Below are positions 43,156-55,432 of a DNA stretch of 64,000 nt, piece by piece. The notes under the pieces were generated by a model. It was not told where the DNA came from, searched no databases, and saw nothing but the letters and a program-made list of their open reading frames with translations. The stretch lies in the NCBI GenBank assembly GCA_036023115.1, contig JAYKKT010000061.1:16928501-16992500 (forward strand), written 5' to 3'. Source of the DNA: Brasenia schreberi (taxonomy: Eukaryota > Streptophyta > Magnoliopsida > Nymphaeales > Cabombaceae). Both the position numbers and the translations under genes were made by a program. Each line of letters starts with the position of its first letter. Position 1 is the stretch's first letter.

Positions 43156-43859
43156 GCATCTATTGGAAATGTGATTATAATACTTTGATAATTGATTGTT
43201 GTAATGCCAAGCAATGGCCATTCTCAGCATGTACATGCACGAAAATGACAGACTTGCATTTTGCCGTTTTTGTGGAACAATTTACAAAATCAAATAACCA
43301 TAACACGTAAACGCGTTACGAATAAGACTAAGGGCTCCAAATGAAAAGCCCACACAGAAAAGACAGAGAGGGAGTGAGTCAAAAAATGGAAGGCATTGCT
43401 CTATAAATTGAGAGCATTGACTCTACAATATACACAAAAAAACTGAAAGACTCCTTCATGGGAATTTGTCTATGGGTAACCAGAAAACACACACCTTTCT
43501 TCGTTCCTCTTCTCCTTTAAGCTCAGAGAGAAGATCGTTGTTGTTGCTCGGTTGCTTCAAGGATACCAGATAAAGAAGAAGGATCGGTAGGACCATCTGG
43601 GGCAAATAAACTCTGGGCAAGGATTGGAGAGTCCCGTCATCAGTATCAGGGCAGGAAAATAGGAGAAATTATAAATTTATCCCCGATCTGGTTCTGAAAA
43701 TAACAGAATCAAGTTATGAAAAACTCAAAAATGGTACTTAAAATATGTTTAAAATTGCTTTTAAGTACCTTAAGTTATTTTTAGTTTAGTAGATGGATAC
43801 TTTGCAATATATATCTTAATGGTTGACTATCTTTTATATGTTGCTCATTGTATGTTTCC

Positions 43860-46320
43860 TTTTTAAATTGTCTGATTGTTATTTTTGCCAAACATATAAA
43901 AATGAACTCCAGAATATGTCTATCCGAATTGATAAAAACAAAAAGATTAAATGGTCTTAATTTTCAAACATGAAAAAGAAGAATAGCGTTGGCTCTTACA
44001 TTGGAAGGTTTAGACTATGTGGTTAGAGAAATTGTACAACCACCACCCTTTGATGTAACTGAGCAACAAAAAAGAAATATATAAAATATTTCTAAAAGAT
44101 GGCACGATAACAAAAACTATTATATTAATATATATGGAGGATGATTTGATTAGTGTTTTTAAAGAGTATGAGACCATAAAAGAGTTGTTTGACTCAATAA
44201 CAACTAAGTATGACACTACAACTAAGCTTTTTCTACAAAATAAAAGAAGGAGATAATATAGTAGAACATATTAACTATATGTTGGTAATAGCAAGGGACA
44301 TAGCTATAGCCGAATCAATTATCTCACAATCAATGCAGATATTCATAATACTAAACAGTGTTCCCCATCATAGAACATGAATGCTACCGCCCTTAGACTA
44401 GGGGTTGAGACAAACCTTTCAAAATTCTCCCTCAAACTAGCAATTGAGTAAGAGCACATGAATAAAAATAAAAATGATAAATTACTAGTAGCTCAAGAAG
44501 AGATATGGTCCATCTCTAAAACCAAAAAGAAGAGAAACAAACCAAACAAGAAGTTTGACAATAATAACAAAAAATACGATCAACCTTTTAAGAAAAAGTA
44601 GAAAACTGCTTCTTGGATTAAGTGATTCAACTACGAAAAAGTGGGAGCACTATAAGAAGGATTGCCATAACAAAAAGAACGAGAGAAACACTCAATAATG
44701 TAGATAATCGGAGAAGTTGAACATAATCTACATGATATTTGAATGCTTATACATAGATTGCCTAGTGACTAGCTGGTGAATTAACTCTAAACCAACGAGA
44801 CATATATCGAAGAACAAGGAAGGAGCTATAGACATAAAGGAATATAAATCAGGAGAACATAAAGTGTATATAAGAAATAACACCTTTTCTGATGCCCTTG
44901 GAGTGAGGTCCTTTAAGATTCATGTACAAGGCACTACCTTATTTAGGAAGGGCATTGAAGTCAGGTTTGTTCCTAACAAAGCAATAGTGTGGAAGTATGG
45001 GACAATATTCTTCTTCGGTTAATTTGATGTTGAATATGGTTTGTGTAAGTTGAATATAAATAAAAATAAAGGTTCTTCTGCTTATATTGATTATACCCTT
45101 AATGTTATATAAATGTGTGGCATAAATGCCTAAGATATATAAGCTTGAAAAGTTGAGGAAGTTATACCCTTATTGTTATTTTAGGTGTATTTTAGGTGAA
45201 AAGATTTTAGGAAAATACTTTTGATAAAGTAGCCTATATACAAGGAAAAATAACAAGAAAATATTTCTTAAGAAAATAACAAGGGCAACAACCCTGTTTG
45301 AAATCATTTACACTAATTTATATAGACCATTTAGAGTAAGATCACATCAAGGAAAGGTTTATTTTATAACTTTTATCGATGATTACTCGAGATATACATA
45401 CATATATCTCTGCACATAAATTTGAAGTACTTGAAATATTCAAACAATATAAGCAGAAAGTTGAGAATCAATTGGGATATACAATCAAAGTCTTGAGATA
45501 GAATAGAGGTGGAGGGTACATCTCTGTAAAATTTTTGGAATTCTATAAAAACTTTGGTATTGCAAAGCAAAATACAATGCCCAAGACACTTCAAAAGAAT
45601 GGTGTAACACAAAGATATAATAAGACCTTACTGAATATGATAAGATCTATGTTATTAGATTTTTTTTTACCAAGGATATTTTGGGGAGAAGCGGTAAGTA
45701 CAACTATATATATACTCAATAGAGTACCTTGTAAAGTTGTGTTATCTATACCATATAAGATGTAGTTTTAAAGAAAACCAAACCTAGGTTATCTCAAGAA
45801 GTGGAGATCTATCATGTGAAGATCCTTAACAAGTCTATAGACAAGCTAGATAGTAGGTCCTTGAGATGTATATTTATTGGATATCCTAAAGGATCTAAAG
45901 AATGTCGATTTTATCACAAGGACTATGAATTAATAGAAAGCAAGGATGATGAGTTCTTAAAGAATACTAAGAATAACATCCTTGAAAATGATGATGAATA
46001 TATTGATGATATAGTAGATATAGATCCATCATCATTTAAACTCATACATGATCTTCTTGAGCAAACCGAAACTTTAAGTGGACATAAAAGACTTAGGGTT
46101 ACACCGTCCTATTTAAAGGATTATCACACTTACCTTTCAGAGAAAGTGTATAATTAAGTGAATTTAGATGAGCTAACTCATAACTTGACATATTAATAGG
46201 TTATTGACTCATCTAAATTATTGGACTGAGAAAATACCAAGTCTGAGAATTAACTGATTTGCCAAAAAGAAGGAAAGTTATATGTTATAAATGAGTTCTG
46301 AAAAACAAATATATAAATTG
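43860..46320 (+). pseudogene. Truncated Ty1/copia copy (copia B), same family as copia A
   Basis: DNA and protein match copia A from just before gag to the start of RT. Gag near 43950-44450 (EGLDYV, PPPFDVTEQQ) is in broken frames. Knuckle near 44620. In protease the catalytic Asp is lost (WWINSKPTRHI near 44770), and about 26 residues after HVQGT are missing. The integrase piece 45535-45765 has the catalytic Glu changed to Gln (GVTQRYNKTLL, codon 45610-45612). 45801-46157 carries RSLRCIFIGYPKGSKECRFY and the acidic linker. Homology ends at about 46320, where RT should begin (after AAATGAGTTCTGAAAAA). It is truncated at the 3' side with no LTR seen. Confidence 0.9.
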
Positions 46321-49300
46321 TATTATTCAGCTTGACATGTATGTACCTATGTTAACAATTTGTAAGAATATTATTGACGGCACATAATCTTTAAATTTGT
46401 GATCTCTGGTGAGTTATCAAAATCTTTCAACTTCTATCTCATTCCTAATTTCTTGTCCATGTATTAAATATATTTACTATATGTTTGGTTTTCTATTATT
46501 TTTTAGCGAAAATTATTTCTTCTTTAAAATGACATGAATTTTTTTTAATAATTTTGATTATAAATTATTTTTAAATATAAAAATAAAAATTAATCTAAAT
46601 ACACATTTAAATGAATACTAATAAATCGTGAGATCTAAAGAAATGTCACTCAAAATCCAAGAAAAATATAATAGAGATTTAAGGTGATGGATTGTCTTCC
46701 TCGAGCATTTGTTGGTAGAAATATGCCTTGTAGGCTTGTAGCTCCCCTTTGATAATCTCCTGCAAGCTGCTTCCATTAACTTCTTGGAATATAAATTTAA
46801 GCATATAGACATGAATATTCTTCCCTCAATATTGTATCATAACAAAGGCTTATAAGATAATTGGAGGCAAAATGTTTTAAGAGTAATTAGAAAAAGGGTG
46901 AACCATTATGGCCAGGAAAAGGGGTGAACCATTATGGCTAGGGATATTTAGGGCTGTCTCCACCCTTTCTCTTGAATGGTGGCTGGACTAGTTGGTAATT
47001 GAGTTTTCTAATGGGTTGGACCTGTTGGAGGTGGGGGTATTTGCAATCATTTCAATGCTCAAGTTAGTAAGTGTATAAGCAAGAAATAAAACAAAGATGT
47101 AATAGAAAGCAAAATGAGAAAAAGTAAAGAGAGAAAGAAAATAATTATTTTTGCTTAAAGGACAATGACTATTTATAATAAGGACAAGTGGTGTGTATTA
47201 CAGTCCCTGTAATGTAAGGCCAATGATTGAAGATATTAAAAACCTTCTTATACGAAAGTATTGATATGTGTTTGGCCAAGTTAGTTACATATGAGGTTTT
47301 AATAAATATTTGTAGTGTTTGAATATGAAAAGCTTGGCTTGGATCAAAGTAATAGCTTGAGTTATGGTTAGAGGGTTAGGTTTGAGTGATGTGGGTAATA
47401 ACCAATAAATTTGGTTCGATCAGGTATTTTTGAGGACGAGTCAAATTGTATATTATAATAACTATGCTTTTTATTATTATTATTTTTACATAATTTTTTA
47501 CACTTTTTTTATACCATTAATTATATTATTTTATTACTTTCTCTCATTTAATCATTATTCTTTAAAAATATGTGAAAAAAGTGTATCATCAAAAAATGTG
47601 TAAGGAGAATTATTTTTCTATTGATAAACGAAGTCACTGCAATCCTTACTATTATGAGAAAGAAAAAATTTAAGTTCATTTTTTTTATATCTTTTTACAT
47701 CTATTCTACTAATTAAATTATTATAACATATGTACATTTTTATAAAAAAGAAAGTAAGAGAAAGAATATTAATACATATATATTATAATTTGACTAATAA
47801 AAATAAATATACCTGAATATAAGAAAATTAACTTAAATTTTGTTTGTATGAAAAATGAGATAAGACTATTGGGTTGGGACTGAGTACTCTACTACAGTCC
47901 AGGTTCTAATGATAAAGGTGGTTTATTTTAGAGCAGTGAAAACTAAATATATTGGCTCAAGTGATCAATTCATTAAGAAAAGTAATCTTGATTTTAAAGC
48001 CATAGAATTGTAAGTCATTACATGGCTTGTAAGCTTGTCATAATTGTTTACATTATTCACTTCCTATTATTCGCCTAATTAAAATATATTTAATTTTATT
48101 TAATTTATTTATAAAATTATTTTATATATCATAAAATTATTTTAATTACATACAAAATAATTTAATTTTTTTTATATTAATATATAATATAAATATAATA
48201 TACATAATTCAATTTACATAAAACATTTCCTTACATTCTTCTAAATAGGTTATTAAATTCTTAACAATCGATGCTTTTATGTTGATGATGTTCGTACATT
48301 GTACACTTATGAACATGTAAATTGTGATTAAGTATTTTTCTGTACAAAGAAAGAAAGCTTTGCCATAAAAAATATAAAATAAAAACAAATAAAACACAAA
48401 TATACGAAGCTGAATAATGTTTTATGTACATGCATTAGATGTGAACATTCCCAGATGTGAGACATATATGAATAAATGATAAATATGACACGTGTTACGT
48501 GATTTTTGTTGATATTTATTGGTGGTTTGTATGTTGTGATTATGAATGTGTGATACATAATAAATGTATAAGAAATATAATTGTGCGACAATACTGGTCA
48601 TATCATGACGATATATTATAGGCAAACGACATACGACTAAGGTGGTTGAGGAGTAGCAGGATGGTCATAGTGACTTTGGTTTGGTTTTGGTTGTTAGAGA
48701 ATAATGGGCATAATTATTGAAATAAATAAAAGGGAGAATTTTGTAAATGTGTCGGTGTGCATATATAGCTTATTGTACTTGATGTAGACATTACATATAT
48801 GTTTAATTAAGTGTGAGCAATGTGATTTATGGACTTGCGTGGATTTAGGTCAATATATTTACCGGTTTCTTGTCTGTGTTGTATTTTGATTTAAAATGAA
48901 CATGTTCTCGTGCTTGATATACCTATGTACTGGACAATCGGTTGTGCTTAGCCCTTTATTTAATTACAGCTCAAGCAAGCAGGGCAAGATAAGAGTAGTA
49001 CGAGTCAATTAAAAGATGAAAAAAGTAAGATATCTATATTTTAAAAATTCTTAGCATTTCTATTCTTGAGGGTTATAGGCCACATTAGACTGCTAATAAG
49101 AGATTTAAGTGCATAGGGACGGGTCATTGATCATCAAACAGGAAGATAACACGTCCACATTTTGTCTATTTCTGAAGCCAACAGTAGAATTACTCGATTA
49201 ATTACCAAGTTGAGAAGAGCCAAAACTGGAAAAGGATCATAACTTTTATACGTAAAAAGAAAAGCCGGTTTTGAAGGATTTTTAGAGTGCAGTTGGCTGC

Positions 49301-49704
49301 GAATAAATTGATCACAATATCGAGCTGATCTCAATGCCGGTGAAATTGTATTGTGTAATTGCGTATCCACTCTCTCTCTCCCCATAAAAAAGGAAAATAA
49401 AGCCAACAGAGATCCAGCAATATCGTGACAATTGTTTTATTATATGTCGGCAACAACAAACACTGAATTAATTAATTTGGAATGATACCTTCGTGGTGCA
49501 CTCAACATGTTGTAGGGATCTTATTTAATTAAAAGATATTAGTTCGTGGGCACACTCATTGGTCTTCTAATCTGATCTTTAACCGTTCAATTTTTAAGTC
49601 AAAAAATAAATAGTATGAAATGCACTTACTGTACATATGAGGTATCATTTTGTTTTTGAAATTTTGAATTTCAATCGTTGTACCACATTCTCTCTCCCTA
49701 TATA

Positions 49705-49735
<31 letters not shown>

Positions 49736-50069
49736 ATATATATATATATATATTTATATTTATTAACACAAAAAGAGAGAGGCTAATAATGCTAGAAAAC
49801 TAAATCCATAGAGCCCCAAAATTGCATATCCCAAAATTGTTCCAAGACGATACATACCAAATGCCTTATGAGAACATGGTGATTCTTGAATGTGTCGGTA
49901 ATGGGATCTCAGCAGAGAAGTAAAATTATAACATATTATTTCGGAACCGTAACCCTAGCCTCCAACCCATAATTACTTGAGGGTTTTGTAGTTTCTAATT
50001 AAACACATTATTAAATCCCATTGAAGTAATGTACACTTTGTGTTGACCGATCTCTTTTTGTATCTAACT
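46321..50069. other. AT-rich stretch without recognisable genes
   Basis: No domain in any frame. A 24-27-bp tandem duplication (GGGTGAACCATTATGGC twice) at 46896-46945. Very AT-rich at 47460-47820 and 48060-48220. A CT-rich run lies near 49368-49382. The minus frames at 48200-48625 are of biased composition, not gene-like. It could be ordinary intergenic DNA or very old repeats. Confidence 0.45.
49701..49753. repeat. (AAAT)n then (AT)n microsatellite
   Basis: Repeated AAATAAAT units followed by ATATATAT. Confidence 0.95.
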
Positions 50070-53000
50070 AGGCCGTTTATTATGGAACCGTGACCTTAGG
50101 CAATTATTCAACTGTTGAAGTAAAGGGCAAAGGATGTGTGGATCTAAAGTTTCCTTTGAGAAAGATCTTGACTCTTTAGAGAGTTAAGCATGTTTCAACA
50201 AATCACCAAAATATCCTCAGTAGTCCAATTTTAGTTAGGAAGGGGTTAAGATTAGATTGTAAATGTAATAAAGTCACAACTATATGAATTAGTACTAGGT
50301 GTTGCTTTTAAAATGACTATTTGTGTGATATAAAAGATTTATTTAAAATTCATGTAAAACAATATGAATTTTAATGTTAAGAAAACCTCTACTTCTACTT
50401 CTTCTTTTTCTATTTGTAGTATTTAATCATCTGATATATGCCATGTTAGGTAGGAACATTTAAATTTTGATTCTATGAAAAGAATGGTGAACTTAAATCT
50501 TATCCCTAGATAAAAAAACATAAATATAATATTTGTGTGCAAGCAAAGCAACCTAAGATCTATACGATTGATAGGAAATCCAAAATTTTGGATTTGGTGC
50601 ATATTGTCATTTATATATTCAATGAAGTGAACTAGAGATAATAAAAGATATTTTATTATGTTTATTGATGACTATAATAGACACTATTATATTTACTTAC
50701 TTAAAAGTAAAGATGAAGCCTTAGAAAATATCAAATCTTTATAAATGAAGCACAAATTCAAACTAGCAAAGTACTTAAATGCTTAAAGCCTGATAGGGGA
50801 GGAGAGTATACCACAAATTTTTTTCAAGAATATTCTCAAAACAATGGTATTGTTCATGATGTTACTCCTCCCTATTCTCCTTAGTTTAATAGGATAGTTG
50901 AACGAAATAATATAACCCTTGTGTTATGATAAATATTTAACTTTAAAGTTTTGGGTTATCTACCTACATGTGTAGGAAATTGGAGACTTGAATATGACTT
51001 GTGATATTCTAAATAGAGTTTTTCAAAAGTATAAGAAAAACAATCCCTTTAACCTTTGGAACAGTCGAAAGACGAGTCTCAAATATCTAAAACTTTAGGG
51101 GTGTCATACAAAAGTACTTATCCCTTAATAGAAGATAAAGAAATTGGGACCTAAAATAGTAAATGTTATATTTTCTACACTACGTGGAGATAACCAATGC
51201 ATATAGATTTTTTATCTTAGGATCTAACATATCTAGCATAGATGTCAACATGATTATTGATATTTATGATGATACATTCTTCGATAATGTGTTTCCTATG
51301 AAGACTGCAGTTCTCCAAAGTGTATCTTCTAGAGATCCTGACCCTACTACTAGTTACATTTTTTATCATGTGGAAATGATGACAAATGTGAGTAATGATC
51401 TTAAAACTATTATTTCTAGATTAGATGACTTTTACCTCCTGATTGTTCTATTGTGGATTGCAAATAGTTTTTAAAGAAGAAAATTAATGTAGAAAGAACA
51501 ATTAATAAGTATAAGACTAGGAGGAAGGGAGGAGAGTATACCTCAAATATGTTTCAAGAATATTCTTAAAACAATGGTATTGTTCATGATGTTACTTCTC
51601 TCTATTCTCCTTAGTTTAATAGGATAGTTGAACGAAATAATATAACCCTTGTGTTATCTACGTACATGTGTGGGGAATTGGGGATTTGAATATGGATTGC
51701 AATATTCTAAATAGACTTTTTCAAAAGCATAAGAAAAACAATCCTTTTTACCTTTGGAATGATCGAAAGAACAGTCTCAAATATCTCAAACGGTAGGAGT
51801 ATCTTACAAAAGTACTTATCCCTTAAGACAAGATAAAGAAATTAAGACCTAAAATAGTAAATCTATATTTTCTAAATTACGTGAAGACAAGTTATACATA
51901 CATATTTTTAGTCATACGATCTAACATATCTAGCATAGATGTCAACACGATTATTGATATTTATGATGATACATTCTTTGAGAATATGTTTTCTACGAAG
52001 ACTAGAGTTCTTTAGAGTGTATCTTCTAGAGATCCTGACCCTACTACTGGTTTCATTTCTGATCTTGTGGAAATGATGACAAATGTGAGTGGTGGTGATC
52101 TTGAAACTATTATTTGTAGATCAGATAACTCGAAAGAAATAACTGAACCATTGAAAAATAAACAACCCATAATTTCAAATGACTTTTACCTCCTGATTGT
52201 TCTATTATGGATTGCAAATACTTTTTAAAGAAGAAAATTAATGTAGATAAAACAATTAATAAGTACAAGGCTAGGTTAATTGCTAAGAAAAACACACAAA
52301 AATAAAGAATAAATTATTTTGATACATATTCTCCTACTTCCTATATGACTATAATCTCAATGTTTATAGCACTACCATCATATATGACCTCACAATCCAT
52401 CAAATGGACATGAAGACTGTCTTGTTGTATGGTGACCTTTATGAGAAAATTTATATGAATCAGCTAGAGGGATTTGTGGCTCGTAAAAATGAGTTTGAGG
52501 TGTGTAAGCTTGTTAAATCATTATATGATTTGAAACAAGATCCTAAACAATAGCATGAAAGTTTGATTGTGATATTATCTTTTTGCTTTGTTTCTAAAGA
52601 TTTTGATAAGTGTGTTTACTAAAAGTCGATAAATGATGCATTCATCATCCAGTGCCTTTATATAGATGATTTTATTGTTTGGTTTTGATATGAGAATAGT
52701 AAATGAGAGTAATTCATTCTTGTGTAATAAATTTTAGATAAAAAATATGGGTGTAACTAATGTGATATTAGTACTTAAAATCATAAGGTCTACTGATAAT
52801 ATAGTAATTTGTTAGTCTCACTATATTGAGAAAGTTTTAGAAAGATTTGGATATACCTTTGGACAAAAATTAGAGTGGTATTCTTGTATCTCAATTACAA
52901 TATTCTCAAATTATCAGTAGTTTGATATATCTAACCATTTGTATATGACCATATACGGCTTTTGCCATATATAAGTTAAGTATATATATTAATTATCCAA

Positions 53001-53120
53001 ATACAACTCATTATAAAGCTCTAGATATAATGCTTCATTGTGTAAAAGGAACTATTTTTCTTGGGTTGCATTACGATAAACATCCTTCGATTCTTTAAAG
53101 ATATAGTATGCTATCTCGAT
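50070..53120 (+). pseudogene. Degenerate Ty1/copia, different family (copia C)
   Basis: Protease end near 50115-50230 (VKGKGCVDLKF). GAG-pre-integrase near 50450 (GHVNFDSMKRMVNLNLIP). Integrase near 50650-50900 with FIDDYNRHYYIYLLKSKDE (first Asp), PDRGGEY (second Asp) and VERNN (Glu). The linker to RT follows (DDTFFDNVFPM, VSSRDPDPTTS), then RT near 52310-52690 with FDTYSPTS, QMDMKT, DLYEKIYMNQLEGFV, KLVKSLYDLKQDPKQ and LYIDD (Ile for Val in YVDD). Stops throughout. The piece breaks off in RNase H-side sequence (CFIVKGT-like, about 53040), where the young Tat element begins. Gag was not found. Confidence 0.85.
50790..52260 (+). repeat. Tandem direct duplication, about 735 bp x 2, in copia C
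   Basis: Copy 1 about 50790-51520, copy 2 about 51525-52260. Both contain GGTATTGTTCATGATGTTAC, ATCTAACATATCTAGCATAG, AGAGATCCTGACCCTACTAC and GACTTTTACCTCCTGATTGT. Copy 2 lacks about 40 bp near 51655 and has about 60 bp more near 52120-52180. Covers the integrase end and the linker to RT. Confidence 0.9.
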
Positions 53121-53740
53121 TGTGAAAAACTGTGAGAGTAATGGGGTCACTAGATACTGTAGACGCAGGAAAATCCCCGCCTCCCTTTGGCTTCTCAGGG
53201 CCTGGAGCGAATCCTCTCGTGTGTCTAAGGCCTATTTGTATAAACAGGGCGTGCCAGCTAGCTTACCTAACCTAGCGAAGATATATTTTAATCTGACTTC
53301 TAACGTGGTGAATGTGAGCAAGTGAGCTCTTGTCGTCGCAGACCTTCTTGCACCGATGCGCAAGGGTCAGTCTGTACGCTTTAAAAATCGAGTTTGGGAT
53401 AGAAAAAGCCTACGAAAGCGGTTCGAGGTGTTTGATTCGGGTCTTTTTAATGCGATTGCAAATTTTAGATCACGTGGATTTGCACGTGCCTAAGTTTTTC
53501 TTTTTATCCCTTTATGGGCCACCTAGGTGTGTGTTATGAACACTCCACTACATGGGGCAAATTTGAGCGAGAGTACGGGGTTTGCTTTGATGCAATATGC
53601 GTCCTACCTCGTGGTATGGCGTAGATGCAATGCAAACTCACGCTACTCCAAAGGAAAAACCCGAAATGTAAAGACAATGCCGAAGGGAAATGACTTGTAA
53701 TGTAAATGCCGAAGGGAGATATGTATATAAGGTATATATG

Positions 53741-54280
53741 GGCCCTTACTCGGATCTTGCAAATAAGAGCGAAGGCTCAATGTGTGTGAGTGCTTGAATT
53801 AAAAGACTACACACACGACATGAAATAAAACCCCAAATATAACTTGCAATATGGCCTTAACTAAGGTCTTGGGAATAAGAGCGAAAGCTCAATGTGTGTG
53901 AGTGCTTGAATTGAAGTACTACGCACACAACATGAAATTAAACCCAAATAGTATAACACGGCCCTTACTTGGGTCTTACAAATAAGAGCGAAGGCTCAAT
54001 GTGTGTGAGTGCTTGAATTGAAAGACTACGCATACGACATGAAATAAAACCCAAATATAACTTGCAATATGGCCTTAACTAAGGTCTTGGGAATAAGAGC
54101 GAAAGCTCAATGTGTGTGAGTGCTTGAATTGAAGTACTACACACACAACATGAAATTAAACCCAAATAGTATAACACGGCCCTTACTTGGGTCTTACAAA
54201 TAAGAGCGAAGGCTCAATGTGTGTGCGTGCTTGAATTGAAAGACAACACACCCAACTTAAGCAAAACCCTACGTAAGTTA
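53741..54280 (-). repeat. Tandem array with alternating A and B units in the Tat-2 LTR
   Basis: On + the units start with GGCCCTTACT (A: 53741, 53960, 54178) or GGCCTTAACT (B: 53853, 54071), so the order is A-B-A-B-A with spacings of 112, 107, 111 and 107 bp. All units share AATAAGAGCGAA and GCTCAATGTGTGTG. A and B differ in the first 20 bases and in their tails (AACTTGCAATAT after A, AGTATAACAC after B). This is a two-unit higher-order repeat of about 218 bp. Confidence 0.95.
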
Positions 54281-54282
54281 AA

Positions 54283-54283
<1 letters not shown>

Positions 54284-54334
<51 letters not shown>
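54284..54334. repeat. (AT)n microsatellite in the Tat-2 LTR
   Basis: About 25 AT dinucleotides at the end of the A/B array. Confidence 0.95.
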
Positions 54335-54338
<4 letters not shown>

Positions 54339-55424
54339 TAGGGGCTGATTAGGCCCGTGTGTGTTCAAAATCGTGCACGACTAAGAGAGTGCACGTGTGT
54401 GTGGGTGTGCCAAGCCACGTTATTACAAGCGGGGGGAGACTATACTCCGTTATTACAACCCCGTATCGAATTAAATTTAAGCAAGTATACAACTAAGGAC
54501 CGAGTTAGGCACTTACTTATAGCTGGTCCGAAGATGCCTTGCTTGAGCGTGGGCTTGGCCTTCGCCTTGGGCTGCAAGAGGGACCTCCGCAGAATTGAAC
54601 GGCAAAGGGGGCTGCTGGCCGAATGCCTTAGGTGCGCGGGAGGGGTGCTTTGAAGGTGGCCGGCTGCTAGGAAGGGGGCTACCTTGGTGTGTTGGGCTAA
54701 AGTGACTAAGTAGGGTCACTAAGGGAGGGTGTAGTGTTAGGAAGTATGGCACTAAGTGGGAGCCTAAGGGAGTATCTAAGGGAGTGCCTAGGGGAGGTAT
54801 GTGGCTGGCGGGTGGCTGGCCGAAGGGATATGTGACAGTCGGTTGGAGTGGCCGACTAAGGGAGACTCGGTGGTGGTGGTTGCTAGGGTAGCTAGGGCTG
54901 TCGTAGATGGGAAGGAAGCTAGCTAGGGTATGGGATAAGGTGGAGTTAGGGGCTGGTGGGAAGTGTAAGGGATAGGTCCTAGGGAGCTAGGTAGAGTGGC
55001 CGGTTGTTGTTAGGACGGCTAGGTAATGGCGGGTGATTGGAGTGGCTAAGGTCTGGCCGAATGGGTAGGATGGAGGGTGGCTGGTGTTAGGGTGATGTGG
55101 TGGTGGTGTAGGTGGCTGAGAGTGGAGGGGGAGTGAAGAAGAGGTAGCATGAAGTGAAGATACTAACCGGCGGTGATGGAAGGCGGCGGATGGAAGAGGA
55201 GCAGCCAGGTGTTTGAAGTGGCTGGTTCGGCCGGATGAAAAGGATGGCGATGGGTGGTTGGTCGGCTGGGGTGTGGTGGAGCAGGTGGAGCAAGGTGGTG
55301 GTTGGCTGTGGGGCAGGTGGAAGACCTGGCTGGGAGTGGCTGGGCTCGGTTGGCAATGGGGAATGGAGTCGGCTGGACTGGCTGGGATGGAGAGAGCTTG
55401 GAAAACCCGCCCCTTCGGGGGGGG

Positions 55425-55432
55425 TTTATATA
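55425..55432 (-). promoter_or_regulatory. TATA box of the Tat-2 LTR
   Basis: Element sense CCTATATAAACCCC, about 1.2 kb into the LTR, followed by a C-rich leader. The core TATATAAA matches the plant TATA consensus. Confidence 0.75.

Larger units (their letters stand above)
41696..43859. other. Stretch without protein genes; holds two SINE-like segments
   Basis: No coding frame of interest. Two tRNA-like segments are listed separately. The last 250 bases (43600-43859) may be leader or LTR sequence of the copia copy that follows. AGTATCAGGGC at 43640 resembles a worn primer-binding site (GGTATCAGAGC), but no LTR could be delimited. Confidence 0.4.

Noticed and set aside
48200..48625. Minus-strand frames of 62-87 codons
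   Set aside because: Overlapping frames in AT-rich DNA with Ile/Tyr/Phe bias and no motif.
53700..54300. CRISPR array
   Set aside because: Regular spacing of about 109 bp, but the units are full-length tandem repeats without unique spacers, in a plant LTR.
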